From Rutstroemia sp. NJR-2017a BVV2 (Eukaryota > Ascomycota > Leotiomycetes > Helotiales > Rutstroemiaceae): a stretch of 64,000 bases of DNA. This document shows positions 45,475-57,252 of the stretch, piece after piece (position 1 is the first letter of the stretch; each line of letters opens with the position of its first letter). Position numbers and translations under genes: made by a program. The stretch covers positions 434,001 through 498,000 of the forward strand of contig NJPS01000044.1 in NCBI GenBank assembly GCA_002946415.1. Direction: 5' to 3'. Under the pieces are notes generated by a model, which worked only from the letters and a program-made list of their open reading frames with translations, searched no databases and was not told the DNA's origin.

Positions 45475-46957
45475 ATGCCTTCTCGTCATCTACCGTCAAA
45501 GTTCAACCCTTTGATGACCGAAGAGGTGCCTTCCTGTAAGATGATGCGCCAATCGCGTGGAGAAGTTCGTCACCCAAACTGACAATTCTCGCAGATGAGA
45601 CTTTGGTCGCAAGACGAAGACTCGGTCAGACAGATCTTGCTGTGAAAGCCGGTCAAGTAAACACGTCGAATTCAACCCAGCGCAAGAATTTAGGCACATT
45701 TGATTATGCCCATCTGAGGGCCCCTCTTCCGAAAGGCATCCACTCCGGCATCTTCAAGCCGTCCCCTGCATCATATTTCCTAATGCGCCGCAGCTTTGAC
45801 GGGTACATCAGTGCGACTGGCATGTTCAAAGCCACATTCCCTTACGCAGATGTAGCAGAAGAGGAGCAAGAGCGTAAATATATCAAAAGCCTCCCAACAA
45901 CATCTACCGATGAGACTGCTGGCAACGTGTGGATTCCGCCTCATCATGCTCTAGAGCTTGCGGAGGAATACAGAATCCTACCATGGATTAAGGCTCTGTT
46001 GGACAATACTCCTATTGATGTGAATCCGACTAAGGACGCTACTCCCAAGTCGATCGTACCCCCACCAAAGTATGAATTTGCCGACGGCATGTCTCCAGTT
46101 TCACAACCAGAACTTCAACCAGTCGATTCATTCAACACGTCCATCCCAAGCATCCAACCCTCGGAAACATTGCCAGCGCCCACTTCAGCTCGTGGGCGCC
46201 CTCGACGATCGGCTTCACCGAGCAAATATACATCTCCGCGCAAGATTGCCCGAGCACGGAAGCCAAGCGCTAAGTTATCAAGCTCTGATTCCGCTGTCAG
46301 CATGGCTTCAAAGAGTCTCGAGGACGTATTGGAAAACGGTGTTGCTCCCATTAGTGAAGAAGTAAAGGAAACTGTTTTCTTAGAAGAGGTCAAGGAGGAG
46401 GTGCAGGAGGTGGTAAAGGAGGAGAAGGAGGAGAAGGAGGAGAAGGCGGAGAAGGAGGAGGAGGAGAAGGAGGAGGAGGAGAAGGAGGAGAAGGAAGAGG
46501 CCCTTGAGCCTGTTGTTAAAGTCAACGTTGATACAGATGTTGAGGTGAACGGCGACGTTGAGACAACACATACCCATGTCCAAATTGAGATGCCAGTGGG
46601 TCTGCCTGAACTACCGCTGCCAGAAGATACAGAAGCAATGATTGCTAAGGCGAAGGAAATGGTTGAGGCGGCTGTAAAGAGCCAAGCTTTGAATGGTGAA
46701 AACTTTTCTACCAAGCGCAAGGCCGAAGAAATTGAGGAAGCAGATGAGGAAGACGAGGCTGGGGACATTGTTGAAGCTGCGCCCGCGAAGAAGGTAAAGG
46801 TTGAATCTGAGCTGAAGAAGGAAAGGGTTAAAACACGTGCCTTGATTGGTTTGAGTGCTACTTTGGCTATTGGGTATGTTTGTCTGTCTGATACGAATCG
46901 ACCAGTTACTGACCGAGTTACAGCGCAATGATCCCTTACGTATTTGGTGCATTTTAA
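45475..46957 (+). CDS. bqt4: Bqt4-like KilA-N/APSES-fold protein, tail-anchored to the inner nuclear membrane
   Basis: Predicted 457-residue protein. Exons are 45475-45535, 45595-46873 and 46924-46957. The N-terminal KilA-N/APSES-type domain (about residues 20-150) includes SYFLMRRSFDGYISATGMFK and a PPHHALELAEEY segment. Such proteins are often labelled APSES transcription factors. Here a C-terminal hydrophobic helix (about 436-457) completes across the last intron and ends the protein at GAF. The single tail anchor matches Bqt4, which in fission yeast tethers telomeres to the inner nuclear membrane. The middle is disordered. It has a putative nuclear signal near 200-225 and a long Glu/Lys tract at about 285-315, encoded by GAGGAG-type repeats. 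Without the last splice the frame would give a longer polar tail. Confidence 0.88.
46395..46500 (+). repeat. GAG/AAG-rich microsatellite in bqt4
   Basis: About 105 bases consist almost only of GAG, GAA and AAG codons, giving an alternating Glu/Lys stretch with a few Ala and Val. It is an in-frame purine tract and likely varies in length between isolates. Confidence 0.75.
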
Positions 46958-47658
46958 AGGACTTTCTGATTCCGCATTGTATAGTTTTGCTCAGTTTATA
47001 TCTACTGCTTTTGTTATTTAGGGGGCGTTTTTGATGAGAATAAGGGTATTTAAGGGTTTCCTCATGATATCGGATCTGCCACTGAATACCCTGTTTGTCG
47101 GTTGAATACTTCTCTAAAAGTACATATTTCGACAATGGACTAGGGTAAACCACGTCACCCAAAAAGAGAAACTACTCTGAACCTTTTCTCAAGGGTTTTC
47201 TGTTTTTGATAGGCAATACCGAATTAATATGAGAACAATTTCTAATGATATACGTGGGTTGGAAAACGAAGCGGTCTTGCAAAAATGTTCCTGGTTCCTT
47301 TAAAGTTGTAAGTCAAACCCGGCCTGAGGAAGTCACGACTCTGGGCGCACCTTCCTCTCTTGTGTCCCTTCTGTTTGGGGAGGTCTCCAGTTGCGGACCA
47401 ACAGATATGCATTCTCAATGGCGAAATTCCACTTAAACAACGAGATATACATTTTAGTATACGGGAACGAGAAATCTGAAGTCGATCGATGAATTGATGC
47501 ACTCCCTAGTGTGCAATAGGACACAATCATTACTTAGGTATAGACGGTGACTGCACTGTCTTCAAGATGTACTTGGTCCTTCTTTAATTACCTTTATCTC
47601 CTCTTTAACCACTTCACCTTCACCTCGACGCATTCCGACAGACTTCAACTCCAAAACC
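46958..47658 (+). other. Intergenic, bqt4 to hypothetical 1019-residue protein gene
   Basis: The 701 bp between two plus-strand genes contain short frames only. The first part is presumably the bqt4 3' UTR. The pyrimidine-rich stretch at about 47570-47650 is likely the promoter or leader of the next gene. Confidence 0.4.
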
Positions 47659-50600
47659 ATGGATCCCAACAGTGACGGTGCAGATGCACAACAATCTACA
47701 ACTGCCCCGAACATCACGACTCCAAAGCGCGTCTTCAGGCGAGCACCTCCACTAGCCAGGTTCAAAAGGAACACACCTCAAGATCCCAGAGCAAGCACCT
47801 TGACTCCAAGTGCAAAAGATGGGGGTTCTGAAATTATTGCAAATGAGCAATCAATAGACACAGGCAACTTGACTCCTTTGGTCTTTCAAGCTACCACTAT
47901 AAATGACACAGAGTCTAGAGTTAATCCATTTCTGAGCTCTACTGAAAATATTCTACGCTCCATCAAACGAGGTGGGCCGACTCCTCGAAGATTCATGAAG
48001 ACATACCAAAGACGCCAAGCATTGAAAACTAATGCCACACCTGTTCCCAGCATCAGTTCTGTCCCATCGCCGAGTGGTCCATCAGGAGAACCGGTCTTAC
48101 GCAAGCTCGACGGCAAGGAAACTGGAGACAATGCATCGCCACCAAATGAAGAAGGGCAAGCAGATAAGATGTGCAGCGTCACACCAATCGCTCAGAATAT
48201 GGACACGGCCAGTGATAGCCAGGGAAAGTCTTTACGAGAATCTCGGTGCCCCTCAAGATCCCGGGAGGAGTATTTGCAACCCTCTGCCGAAGTCATGGAA
48301 ATTGACACCTCGTTTGGTCCACCACGGCTCCTACCAGACGAACAAGATAGCAGTGATGAAGATGAAAAGGCAGCTTCTAGGTAAGTGGGATAGCACACCA
48401 TGACACTCATATAGAGAAGCTCGGTGCATGCAGTCTTTGGTTAGTGTTGCTGACTCCAAGCAAGTGTTAACTTAGAACCGCTTGATGACGTTGAGATTGA
48501 GCTCCTTGGTTTAGCGGAAGGTATTGACTCTTCAATGAACCACGCAATGCGAATTGGCAGAGACACCGAACCACGCAAATTGGACGATCTCGACCTACCC
48601 GATACCCAGAGAGATTTTGAATGTGCCACCCAGGAAGATACTTTGACTAAGTTGATGGACGTCGGCCTCACGAAGCGGGAAAAAGCGGCAAATGATTCCA
48701 TAAGAACTTACTCGAAAAATGTACAGCAGAGCCAAAGATTGGTGCAAGCTTCAGAGCATACTGAGTATGCAGAGGACTCAGAGGTTCCTGTCGATCGAAC
48801 CCCCAAGAAGAGAAAGAGAAAACTTCGCAGACGGTTACCTCTTGGCGAATTGCATCTAGTATCTGAAAAACACCCGAACAATGAAATAGTAGGAGTTAAA
48901 GAGGTGTCAAAACGGATTCAGAAGCTTCCACGAGCTTCGAGTAATACTCCCAAGCCTTTTGGAACAATCAATCGTTCGGAATATATCGATCTGAGCTCAT
49001 ATAACAAGTCTCCAAGGGGAACTCCAACTACTTCGTACTCGGATGGGTTCATTGGTTCTGAAGCCCAGCCCACTGGAATATTCATGCCAGTGCCTAAGCC
49101 AAAGCGAATTCGGCCGCCTAGTATGTTCGGGCTGTCTACTCGCGTACGCACCTTAACACTAGTTGAGAAAAGAGAGGAACAAGAAGACACCCGGCAGGCT
49201 AGACGTGTGGAAAAGCTAAATAGGAAAGTAATCAAGGCACAGCCAGTATCTTGCACGGTAGATATCGTGGACAATCCTGCACCAATTTTCTGCATTGCAG
49301 CTCCAGTTGGTGTCGCCCAGGAGGTGATTAGGGACCAGATAGAACTGATCGATAATCCAGACCCCGAGATGCCACCAAACGAAGTTGAGACAAACCATCC
49401 GTGTGGCGATCTTGACACTTTACGAGATATTTCGTTCCAGAACGTTACTCTGAACGTCAAGACCAACATTGGTTTACGCCCGAGAACAATTTCTACAGAT
49501 TCAGGGGTATTTAGATGGCATGATACGCCACGCGAGGATTCATTCGAGCTTAGTGTGCAAGACGAGATGAGATTGGTGTCTTTAAAAAGGCCATGGGACG
49601 CACTTGAAAATGACGATGACGGTAGTATGGGTAGCGATGAAGCCGAGATCGATGCAGATTGCTCGGAGTACAGCTCCGAATTCTCGACCGATGAAGATGA
49701 TGAGCAATCGGATAATGACACCGACGAAAGTAATGACAGTTGCGACCAAAGCGGAGGAGAACACAGTGAAGAACCTGAAGAGGAAGGGCAATGCATCAGT
49801 GATGAAGAAGTGATTAGTGCAGAAGGGATGCATGTCGATATGGGTTCAGAGGCTCTTGTTGAGTGCAAGACACCAGAATCAGGATCAGTGTTTGTATATC
49901 AACCTGCACCGTTGGCATGCTCAAATCCGCGGGACATACGGTTAGCCCAAAGCCTTAAAGACCTAGGCTCACAAGAATATCACCCGTGGCAATCTCAATC
50001 TCCGTCTCAATCTCCGTCTCAATCTCCGTCACAATCACACTTCATTGCAGACCAGAACGGCACTGACGACACTCTGCCGACAGTGGAACGTGAAACTAAC
50101 AGCTGGAGGCCTCGCCGTCCCAAACCAAGTCATTTGGCCAACGAGACAGAGGAAGATATCTTCGACAGCCCTTCTATATCCCTTGCACAACGAAGAAAAT
50201 CCTCAGCATTGCAAACACACAGGAGGCGACTCATAAGTCAACCACTGGATATAAGCATGAAGAGGTCGCCTACCCCTGAAATTCCGGAGACTCAGGCCGC
50301 AGATCTACGTCCAGCTTCTCCCGCTCATGAATCGCAGAACTTTTATAGTCAGATTTTACCGGCTGAAGATCCAATGGTGGATTTGCAGTTTTCTTTGCCA
50401 TCCGAAGAAGCGATATCTCACTTTTCGCAACTCTCTTACAGACCGGAGGAGAGTTTCTCCAGTCAAGCTTTCGAAGAGCGAGAGAGAAGTATTGAGAGCT
50501 TCAAAGCTATGAGTATGAGGAGCAAGTCGACTCCGGTTCATTCGCAATTAGCGCACTCTCCAACAGCGGCACTCTTCGCGTATCAACAGACGAATAAAGC

Positions 50601-50802
50601 ATTCATCAGACAAGGGTTCCAAAACGGTCACTCCGCTGGAATATCCTCCTGGCCGCCCGCTATGTCTGCACCTTTGCCACAAAGAGAGAATAACTTGGGT
50701 TTGCTCACTAGAAAAGTTAGCTCTAGTCTTGGAACATTGCATGGTTCCGCTAGGAAGAGGTTGAAGTCACTACCGTTCGCGCCACCGTTTAAGAAGCAGT
50801 AG
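47659..50802 (+). CDS. Large disordered, probably nuclear protein of unknown function
   Basis: Predicted 1019-residue protein. Exons are 47659-48380 and 48465-50802, joined by an 84-nt intron. The acceptor was chosen at GCAAG because it is the only nearby AG that keeps the frame. The sequence is rich in Ser, Pro, Glu and Asp and lacks a recognisable domain. A basic KKRKRKLRRRLPLG stretch lies near 325-340 and looks like a nuclear signal. A predicted helix with TLVEKREEQEDTRQARRVEK lies near 445-470. An acidic patch lies near 600-680, and a SQSP repeat near 750. The C-terminus ends ARKRLKSLPFAPPFKKQ, basic and conserved-looking. It may be a chromatin or cell-cycle protein, but that is a guess. 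Confidence 0.8.
49993..50035 (+). repeat. 12-bp tandem repeat encoding SQSP
   Basis: TCTCAATCTCCG is repeated three times in a row with a fourth diverged copy, in frame with the host gene. It gives four SQSP units. Multiples of 12 bp keep the frame when copy number changes. Confidence 0.8.
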
Positions 50803-51269
50803 TAAGTTGAGCAGTGTGAGAGTCAACTTGCTAGAGACTATTTTGGGGCATCTTGATTGCTCCGGTTGCTGTTGCGTATGCATAGAAGAAGAAATATAAA
50901 GAAAAAGAAGGACAATTGTAGTCTTGCTCGAGGCAAAGATGCTTGAAGCAGCTAAGAGATCTGGGAAAGAGCTTGTGCTTATATATCATTACGACAATAT
51001 TTTGCCATTTTACGGGCTCATGACACTGGCTATTTGCACGGCAATTATGGGCGCGCCTGAACGGTGATAGAGTTCACTTGTTTTATTTCCTTGATACAAG
51101 AATGTACGAAAAACTTAATTGCACATAGTAAGAAGAGCTCCAATACAGTTATGATTCAAAAAAAATTGATGAATTCAAACATCAAAGACTATGATCCATT
51201 TTCTGGAACCAAGAACGCCTTGCTAAATGGACAGACCATCATACAGAAATATACTCAATTTATAATTCA
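50803..51269. other. Convergent intergenic region, hypothetical gene and bub3
   Basis: The 467 bp between two convergent stop codons are AT-rich with poly-A and AATATAAAG-like stretches. They look like overlapping or adjacent 3' UTRs. The 85-codon frame at 51064-51321 runs into bub3 on the other strand and is not called. Confidence 0.4.
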
Positions 51270-52519
51270 TTATTTTGCACCCTTCCCCTTGGCTTCATTC
51301 TCGCCCAACTCCCTCACATAAATCTTGGTAAGACCCTCTCCACTATAATCCTCTTGCCCATTCTCAAAGCCGGGGCATACTCCCACAGCTAGGTATTTCC
51401 CATCGCTACTAAACGACAGTGCCGCAACGCTTGCTGGATATTTCTGGTACTGACGAATCCTGCGCTTGGCTACCGCATCCCACAATGCCACCACTCCATC
51501 TCCACCTCCTGACGCAAACGTGCCGTGAACGGGATGAAATGCTAGCGCATTGACTGGGTACACTATATCTGTGCCATCTCCCGCCGAATCAGGCTGTCTG
51601 TGACACTTGAATGCATATTTTCGTGCCTGCGACTCCGTTGACGGATCGAACCATTCTACAGCAACACGCCCTTCGATACTACTGCTGGCGTAACCGTCGT
51701 CGTTCGGCATGCAGGCTACGGCTCGGGTCATGAATTTGAGAGACGATTCGCGCTGTTGCCAGGGTTTGAACTCGCTTTGTCCGTTGGCTTGCGCTAGAGC
51801 GAGCGCGGGTGAGAGATTGTAGATGTAGAGGAGACGCGACGACATGGCTACGACGAGTTTGGTGGGGGTGAGGGAGAGGGAATGCGGTTTTGCGGGGAGG
51901 GGAATCGTGGTGGGTTCGTGGTCGGACGCGGCGAGGTTGTGGAAGTGGAGGGTGCTGTCCCAGGAGGCGGATATGAGGAGAGCTTGAATTCAGGATCTCG
52001 TTAGCTATGTTCTGTATTTTGTACTTGTGACATGGGAAATAGTGGCTCAACTTACAGTGCTCTTTGCTATACACTACCGACTTTACAGGCGCTCCATGTG
52101 TGCTGAGAACTGTTTGTTCGCCATTCTCAAGATTGATCCTGCGACCAGAGAGAGCTCATGTCAGCTAACCCCCTCAAAATCATCTTGCATAGTAGAAGCC
52201 CACGCACCTTTTCACCTGCCAATCCAAGCCTGCCGTGAAAGCCTCGTTCTCATCTGCGCCGAAACAAACATCCATTACCGGCGCTCGGTGCTCATATTTA
52301 TTTAGCAGTTTGCCGCCTTCTTCCGCACCGCTCGTATCATACAGATAGACGTTTTTGTCCCATGACGAAACTAGTAGTTTGGACGAGGAATACGGTGAAT
52401 ATTGGAGAGACGATACCGCATCGTTCGGCGGTTGAGCGAGCTCGTATTGGACTGCTGTTGTCGCGTTAGTTTTACGGAGTTTTTAAGTGGGAGGAGCCAA
52501 TTGATATACCTGGTGCCAT
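51270..52519 (-). CDS. bub3: Bub3, WD40 spindle-assembly checkpoint protein
   Basis: Predicted 350-residue WD40 propeller. Exons are 52519-52510, 52454-52208, 52138-52056 and 51982-51270. The start exon encodes only MAP plus one base and joins to AVQYELAQPPNDAVSSLQY, the usual Bub3 N-terminus. WD-type repeats include LLVSSWDKNVYLYD, AFTAGLDWQVKR, LLISASWDSTLHFHN and the GRVAVEWFDP segment near residue 210 that is highly characteristic of Bub3. The late repeat VYPVNALAFHPVHGTFASGG is also typical. Bub3 brings Bub1 and Mad3/BubR1 to phosphorylated Spc7/KNL1 at kinetochores. The C-terminal Lys/Glu tail is short. Length agrees with fungal Bub3. Confidence 0.95.
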
Positions 52520-52969
52520 GATTATGATTTGAGGTAACTACAATCACAGAATGACACTTGCTTAGGGACTTTGGAGGAGCAACCGGCAACATAAATATTT
52601 ACTTTGCTCGAAATCGCGTTTTCCGAATGAGGCTTGGTGTGTGCTTTCTGCCGCTCGCCGCCCGTCAATCCCTGTATGTACGCTTTCGAATGCTCCGAAC
52701 TTTTTGGAATCTCGAACCAAGCTACTCGCCTTTCAAAGAATTGTGATCTTAACTATAAATTTCCAACCGTACAATCTCTTTGCGAATATTTTCAAAGCCT
52801 TCTGATACTTACTACGAACTCTGTCTAGCTTAAGCATAATATCTCGTATTTACTAAGTCACGATATCACAAAGCTTCTTCTGCCGAGCACCCCGCCTACC
52901 TTGCCCCTCCTTCACATCAACAAGCAAACACACCACTCCGAAGCTTCAAGACCAACATATTATTTCACC
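52520..52969. promoter_or_regulatory. Divergent promoter region, bub3 and gpn3
   Basis: A 450-bp gap separates the start codons of two divergent housekeeping genes. It must serve as promoter for both. A pyrimidine-rich leader with CACCACTCC precedes gpn3. No specific site is assigned. Confidence 0.45.
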
Positions 52970-54059
52970 ATGCCTTTCGCACAGCTTGTGCTAGGTAGTC
53001 CCGGCTCAGGCAAAAGTACCTATTGCAATGGAATGCAGCAATTCATGTCAGCGATCGGACGAAAATGCTCGGTAGTGAACCTAGACCCAGCCAACGACCA
53101 GACAAGCTACCCTTGCGCGATCGATGTTCGCGATTTAATCAAGCTCGAAGATATCATGGAAGAAGACTCATTGGGACCCAACGGCGGCGTGCTCTATGCG
53201 CTTGAAGAACTAGAACAAAATATGGAGTGGTTGGAAGAAGGGCTGAGTGAACTTGGGGAGGACTATGTATTATTCGATTGTCCAGGGCAGGTCGAGCTTT
53301 ATACACATCATTCTTCATTACGGAATATTTTCTTTAGGTTGCAGAAACTGGGATATAGAGTGCGCATTTTCATTACTCCCGTGGGTGTCTTTGCTGACTT
53401 TGGTGCAGCTCGTGGTTCTACATCTCTCCGATTCCTACTGCCTAACCCTCCCTTCGCTATATATCTCGAATCTTATCCTGTCGTTGCGTGCGATGCTACA
53501 GATGGATCTACCACATCTGAACGTACTTACGAAAATAGATAAACTCTCTTCGTATGCACCGCTTCCTTTCAATCTCGATTTCTACACCGAAGTACAGGAC
53601 CTCTCATACCTCCTACCTTCCCTCGAGGAAGAATCGTCGATAATGAAAGGATCGAAATTCGAGGGTTTGAACAAAGCTATTATTGAGCTCGTGGAGGACT
53701 TTGGTTTGGTCGGCTTTGAAACTTTGGCGGTAGAGGATAAAAGGAGTATGATGCACCTGCTCCAGGTGATAGACCGTGCGGGAGGTTATGCGTTTGGTGG
53801 TGCTGAGGGAGCAAATGACACAGTATGGCAGGTTGCCATGAGGGAGGGCGTAACAACCATGGATATAAAGGATGTTCAAGAGAGGTGGATCGACCATAAA
53901 GAAGAGTATGACGAGCTAGAGAGGAAGCAGTGGGAGGAACAAGCAAAGTTTCAGGCGGAGCAAGAAGCGGCCAAGCCCGCAGATGATGACGATGATCTCG
54001 AGGAGCTGGCTCGAATGCCCTTCGACTCGGGCGTAAAGGTTGTTAGAACGAATCAATGA
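52970..54059 (+). CDS. gpn3: GPN-loop GTPase 3 (Gpn3), RNA polymerase assembly factor
   Basis: Predicted 346-residue GTPase. Exons are 52970-53359 and 53409-54059, separated by a 49-nt intron. G1 P-loop GSPGSGKST lies at residues 8-16; the GPN loop motif sits in LGPNGGVLYALEELE near residue 70; G3 is DCPGQVELYTHH; and G4 is NVLTKIDK. The joined segment GYRLVVLHLSDSYCL across the splice site is typical. Gpn3 works with Gpn1 and Npa3-type partners in cytoplasmic assembly and nuclear import of RNA polymerase II. The C-terminus has a charged coiled-coil stretch and acidic run not essential to the fold. The gene converges on pop5 with only six bases between stop codons. Confidence 0.95.
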
Positions 54060-54065
54060 TACCCC

Positions 54066-54711
54066 TCATCCATTTCCATCACTCAATTCCTCGTCTTCTT
54101 CACTATCGCTCCTATCTACCATTGTAACCTCTTTCGTAGACGTCGTAGTCGTGTCTTTGTTGTTCGAGCGAAACATCTTCTCAAGAGTAGACTCGCTTTG
54201 CTCCCCAAGCGCTCGTCTTGCCTTCAAAATCATTTCTCTCGCCCTGCGAATAGCTTCCTCCTCTGCCTTTCTAATCGTTCCACTGACCCTCACCACTCGA
54301 AATACGCATTTCTTTCCATTCTTCACCGGCACAGAATTCATCAGCGACAAAGCCGCCCACAAAACTCGATAATGCGCCCGTGAAACTCGCAGGATAAACG
54401 TTGATGTTGCGGTAGACAGATACTTCACTGATTTGATCCCAATACATTAGTCTGCCAATCCCACTAAACATGAAGTAGAAAGAGAACAAACCAGCAATAC
54501 TATCCGCAATCGCACCCATCCCATAGTCCCCAAACAAATTCGCTACTTCCGCCTTGATTCCCTTCAGTAACGCTTGGGGTGTGAGGGTATCCTCCGTCGG
54601 CTGATGGAATACCACCACATCTGGAACTTTGGCCTTGCTTGTCGTAGACGAATTATCTATGCCGGGGTATAGTATGTTAACTAGCAGATACCGATTCTTG
54701 ATTCGCACCAT
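54066..54711 (-). CDS. pop5: Pop5, RNase P/MRP protein subunit
   Basis: Predicted 193-residue protein. Exons are 54711-54492 and 54427-54066 with a 64-nt intron. The start gives MVRIKNRYLLVNILYP, the conserved N-terminal strand of Pop5 proteins. The joined segment DSIAVKYLSTATSTFILRVSR completes the RNP-like fold, which continues with HYRVLWAALSLMN and VFRVVRVSGTIRKAEEEAI. Together with Rpp1 it supports the RNA in RNase P (tRNA 5' maturation) and RNase MRP (rRNA processing). An acidic, disordered tail of about 40 residues ends the protein. It is divergent from cnxE by 171 bp and convergent with gpn3. Confidence 0.93.
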
Positions 54712-54882
54712 TGTTGGCTGCTAGGCCCAGAGGCGCGTTTCGAAAAAATAATATTGGAAAAGTTTTGGGGGAGACGCGACGTTCGCTTCCGTGACGTTCG
54801 TCGGATCGGTCCGGCCGCTTGGTGGGGGTTTAGAAGTGGTGCTGAGGAGGGGAAAATGTGGTTTGATACAAGTATAAACGAA

Positions 54883-57032
54883 ATGGATAAATCAAGTCTT
54901 AAAGCTGCGGTACTGATCGTATCGACGACGGCGGCGAAGGATCCGTCTACTGATCAATCGGGTGATGTTCTGAAAAGTGTTTTCGGAGAAGCTGGGGGAC
55001 AGTGGGAGGTCGTCGATACGAAGATTGTAAGTGATGATGTTCTGGAGATTCAGACAAGCGTAACGGGATGGACGGATCGAGAGGATGCGGTTAATCTCGT
55101 TGTCACTACCGGAGGAACTGGTTTTGCGGTGTCTGATAGAACGCCTGAGGTAGGGTTATGAGATATCATATGATCAATGTCATAGTGTTAATGACATCTA
55201 GGCAATTGCACACCTTCTACACAAGCAAGCTCCGGGTCTAGTTCATGGAATGCTATCAGCTTCATTAGCTGTCACGCCATGTGAGTAACCGGAATATGTA
55301 AGATCAAGCGGTCAACTGATTTGAGATAGTTGCTTTAATGTCAAGGCCTGTAGCAGGAGTACGAAATAAAACCATCATCATTACTCTACCGGGATCTCCT
55401 AAAGGCGCAAAGGAAAACCTTCAGTCAGTATTGAAGCTTCTCCCTCATGCATGTATTCAAGCAGCGGGAGCAAATTCTAGAGCGATTCATGCTGGAGGCA
55501 TCAAGAAATTGGAGAAGGAAGCAGGCGTGAGTTCTGCCAGTACTGCTCAGTCGACACATACACATAATCACGACCATTCTCATTCTCACAGTCATTCGCA
55601 TGGACATGGGCATAGTCACGGTCATAGTCATGAACACGCAATGCCAGTTAGACACACTGCACCCAATGAGAATCCTCTTTCCAACGATCCGGCTCTTGGA
55701 CCAACGAGACGAAATCGTTCTTCACCTTATCCCATGTTAGCTGTCGAAGAAGCTCTGAAGTTGATTGGAGAGCATACTCCTTCCCCACGTGCTATTAAAG
55801 CGGACGTGAATGGAGATATCGTAGGTCATGTTTTGGCCGAAGATGTCACAGCGACGGAAGCTGTTCCTGCCTATCGTGCTAGTATCGTGGATGGATATGC
55901 AGTCATCGCTTCAGAAGGAAAATCAAATAAAGGAATATTTCCTGTAGCTTCAGTATCACATGCTACAGCTGGCGAGCATCCTCCATTGCAAGAAGGTCAA
56001 ATTGCTAGGATAACCACGGGTGCTCCCCTCCCTCCCGGTGCGACTTCTGTGATCATGGTGGAAGACACTGTATTAAAAACAATGACCGAGGACGGGAAAG
56101 AAGAAAAAGAAGTAGAAATACTAGCGGATGGAGTCAAGCCAGGTGAGAACGTACGGGAAGTGGGTAGTGATATCGAAGCCGGGTCAATAATAATGCGTAA
56201 GGGGGAGGAGATATCTGCAAATGGTGGTGAGCTTGGTCTACTCACTTCAGTTGGAAGAGCAGAAGTATGTGTCTATAAAAAACCAGTGGTTGGTGTTTTA
56301 TCAACAGGAGATGAAATTGTCGAGCATAACAGACCTGGCAATTTGAGGATTGGAGAAGTCCGCGATTGCAATAGACCGACAATTTTGGCGGCCATCCGAG
56401 GTTTGGGATTTGAAGCACTGGATCTTGGTATTTCAAGGGACAAACCGGGAGATCTAGAGCAGACTTTACGAGACGCACTTCGCAAAGTAGATGTAATAGT
56501 CACCACTGGTGGTGTCTCAATGGGCGAGCTGGACCTCTTAAAGCCAACAATCGAGAGGTCACTTGGCGGCACAATCCATTTCGGGCGTGTTTCGATGAAA
56601 CCAGGAAAGCCCACAACCTTCGCAACCGTCCCAGTAAAGAACGATGACGGCGAAAGGATCAACAAAGTCATTTTCTCTTTACCTGGAAACCCAGTCTCCG
56701 CCATAGTTACACTTCATCTCTTCGTCCTTCCTTCCCTTCATCATGCTTCTGGTATATCTCCAGTCGGGCTCCCGAAAGTACCAGTAACGCTGGCACACGA
56801 GTTCCGCCTGGATCCTCAAAGAGCAGAATACCACAGAGCGATCGTCACGATCGCTAATGACGGTCTTCTACATGCAAGTAGTACTGGAATGCAAAGGAGC
56901 TCGAGAGTTGGGAGCTTGAAAAGCGCGAATGCTTTGTTGTGTTTACCAACGGGGAAGGAGAATTTGCCGAAAGGGGCAAAAGTTGAAGCTATTCTGATGA
57001 GCAGGATTCGAAGTGAATTGGAGAACGTGTAA
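54883..57032 (+). CDS. cnxE: CnxE, gephyrin-like fused molybdopterin adenylyl- and molybdenumtransferase
   Basis: Predicted 682-residue fusion protein of molybdenum cofactor synthesis. Exons are 54883-55149, 55202-55280 and 55330-57032. The N-terminal MogA/Cnx1G-like domain (about residues 5-185) carries VTTGGTGFAVSDRTPE and ITLPGSPKGAKENL and adenylates molybdopterin. The C-terminal MoeA/Cnx1E-like domain (about 250-682) carries PAYRASIVDGYAV, TTGGVSMGELD and SLPGNPVSA and inserts molybdate. The linker contains an uninterrupted alternating His-X tract (residues 192-218, 14 His in 27). The chosen start ATG gives MDKSSLKAAVLIVSTTAAKD, aligning with the family. An upstream in-frame ATG at 54754 would add 43 unlikely residues. 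The product feeds nitrate reductase, xanthine dehydrogenase and sulfite oxidase. Confidence 0.94.
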
Positions 57033-57252
57033 ATTTTTCGCTCTTGAGTTACAAAATCCAAAGTATAATTTATTTCAGACTGGATCTCTTCTGGCGACAT
57101 TCTGATCTTCAACGTGGTGAGAATGAAGTTGAAGGTGAATTTAGTGGTAAAGCACTCAGTTCTTCGCTCTTTCCTAATTCTGCCAACCCTCAACTACCCA
57201 TCTGATCTTCTCGGATGGAAACTGGAACGACCACATCTTTGTGGCGTTCGAA

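Noticed and set aside
46115..46768. 217-codon minus frame, Ser/Phe-rich, opposite bqt4
   Set aside because: It is the complement of the Glu/Lys and Ser-rich coding sequence of bqt4, a typical shadow frame.
48918..49868. 316-codon minus frame opposite the large disordered protein
   Set aside because: It is a Ser/Cys-rich shadow of the acidic coding strand, with no start context or domain.
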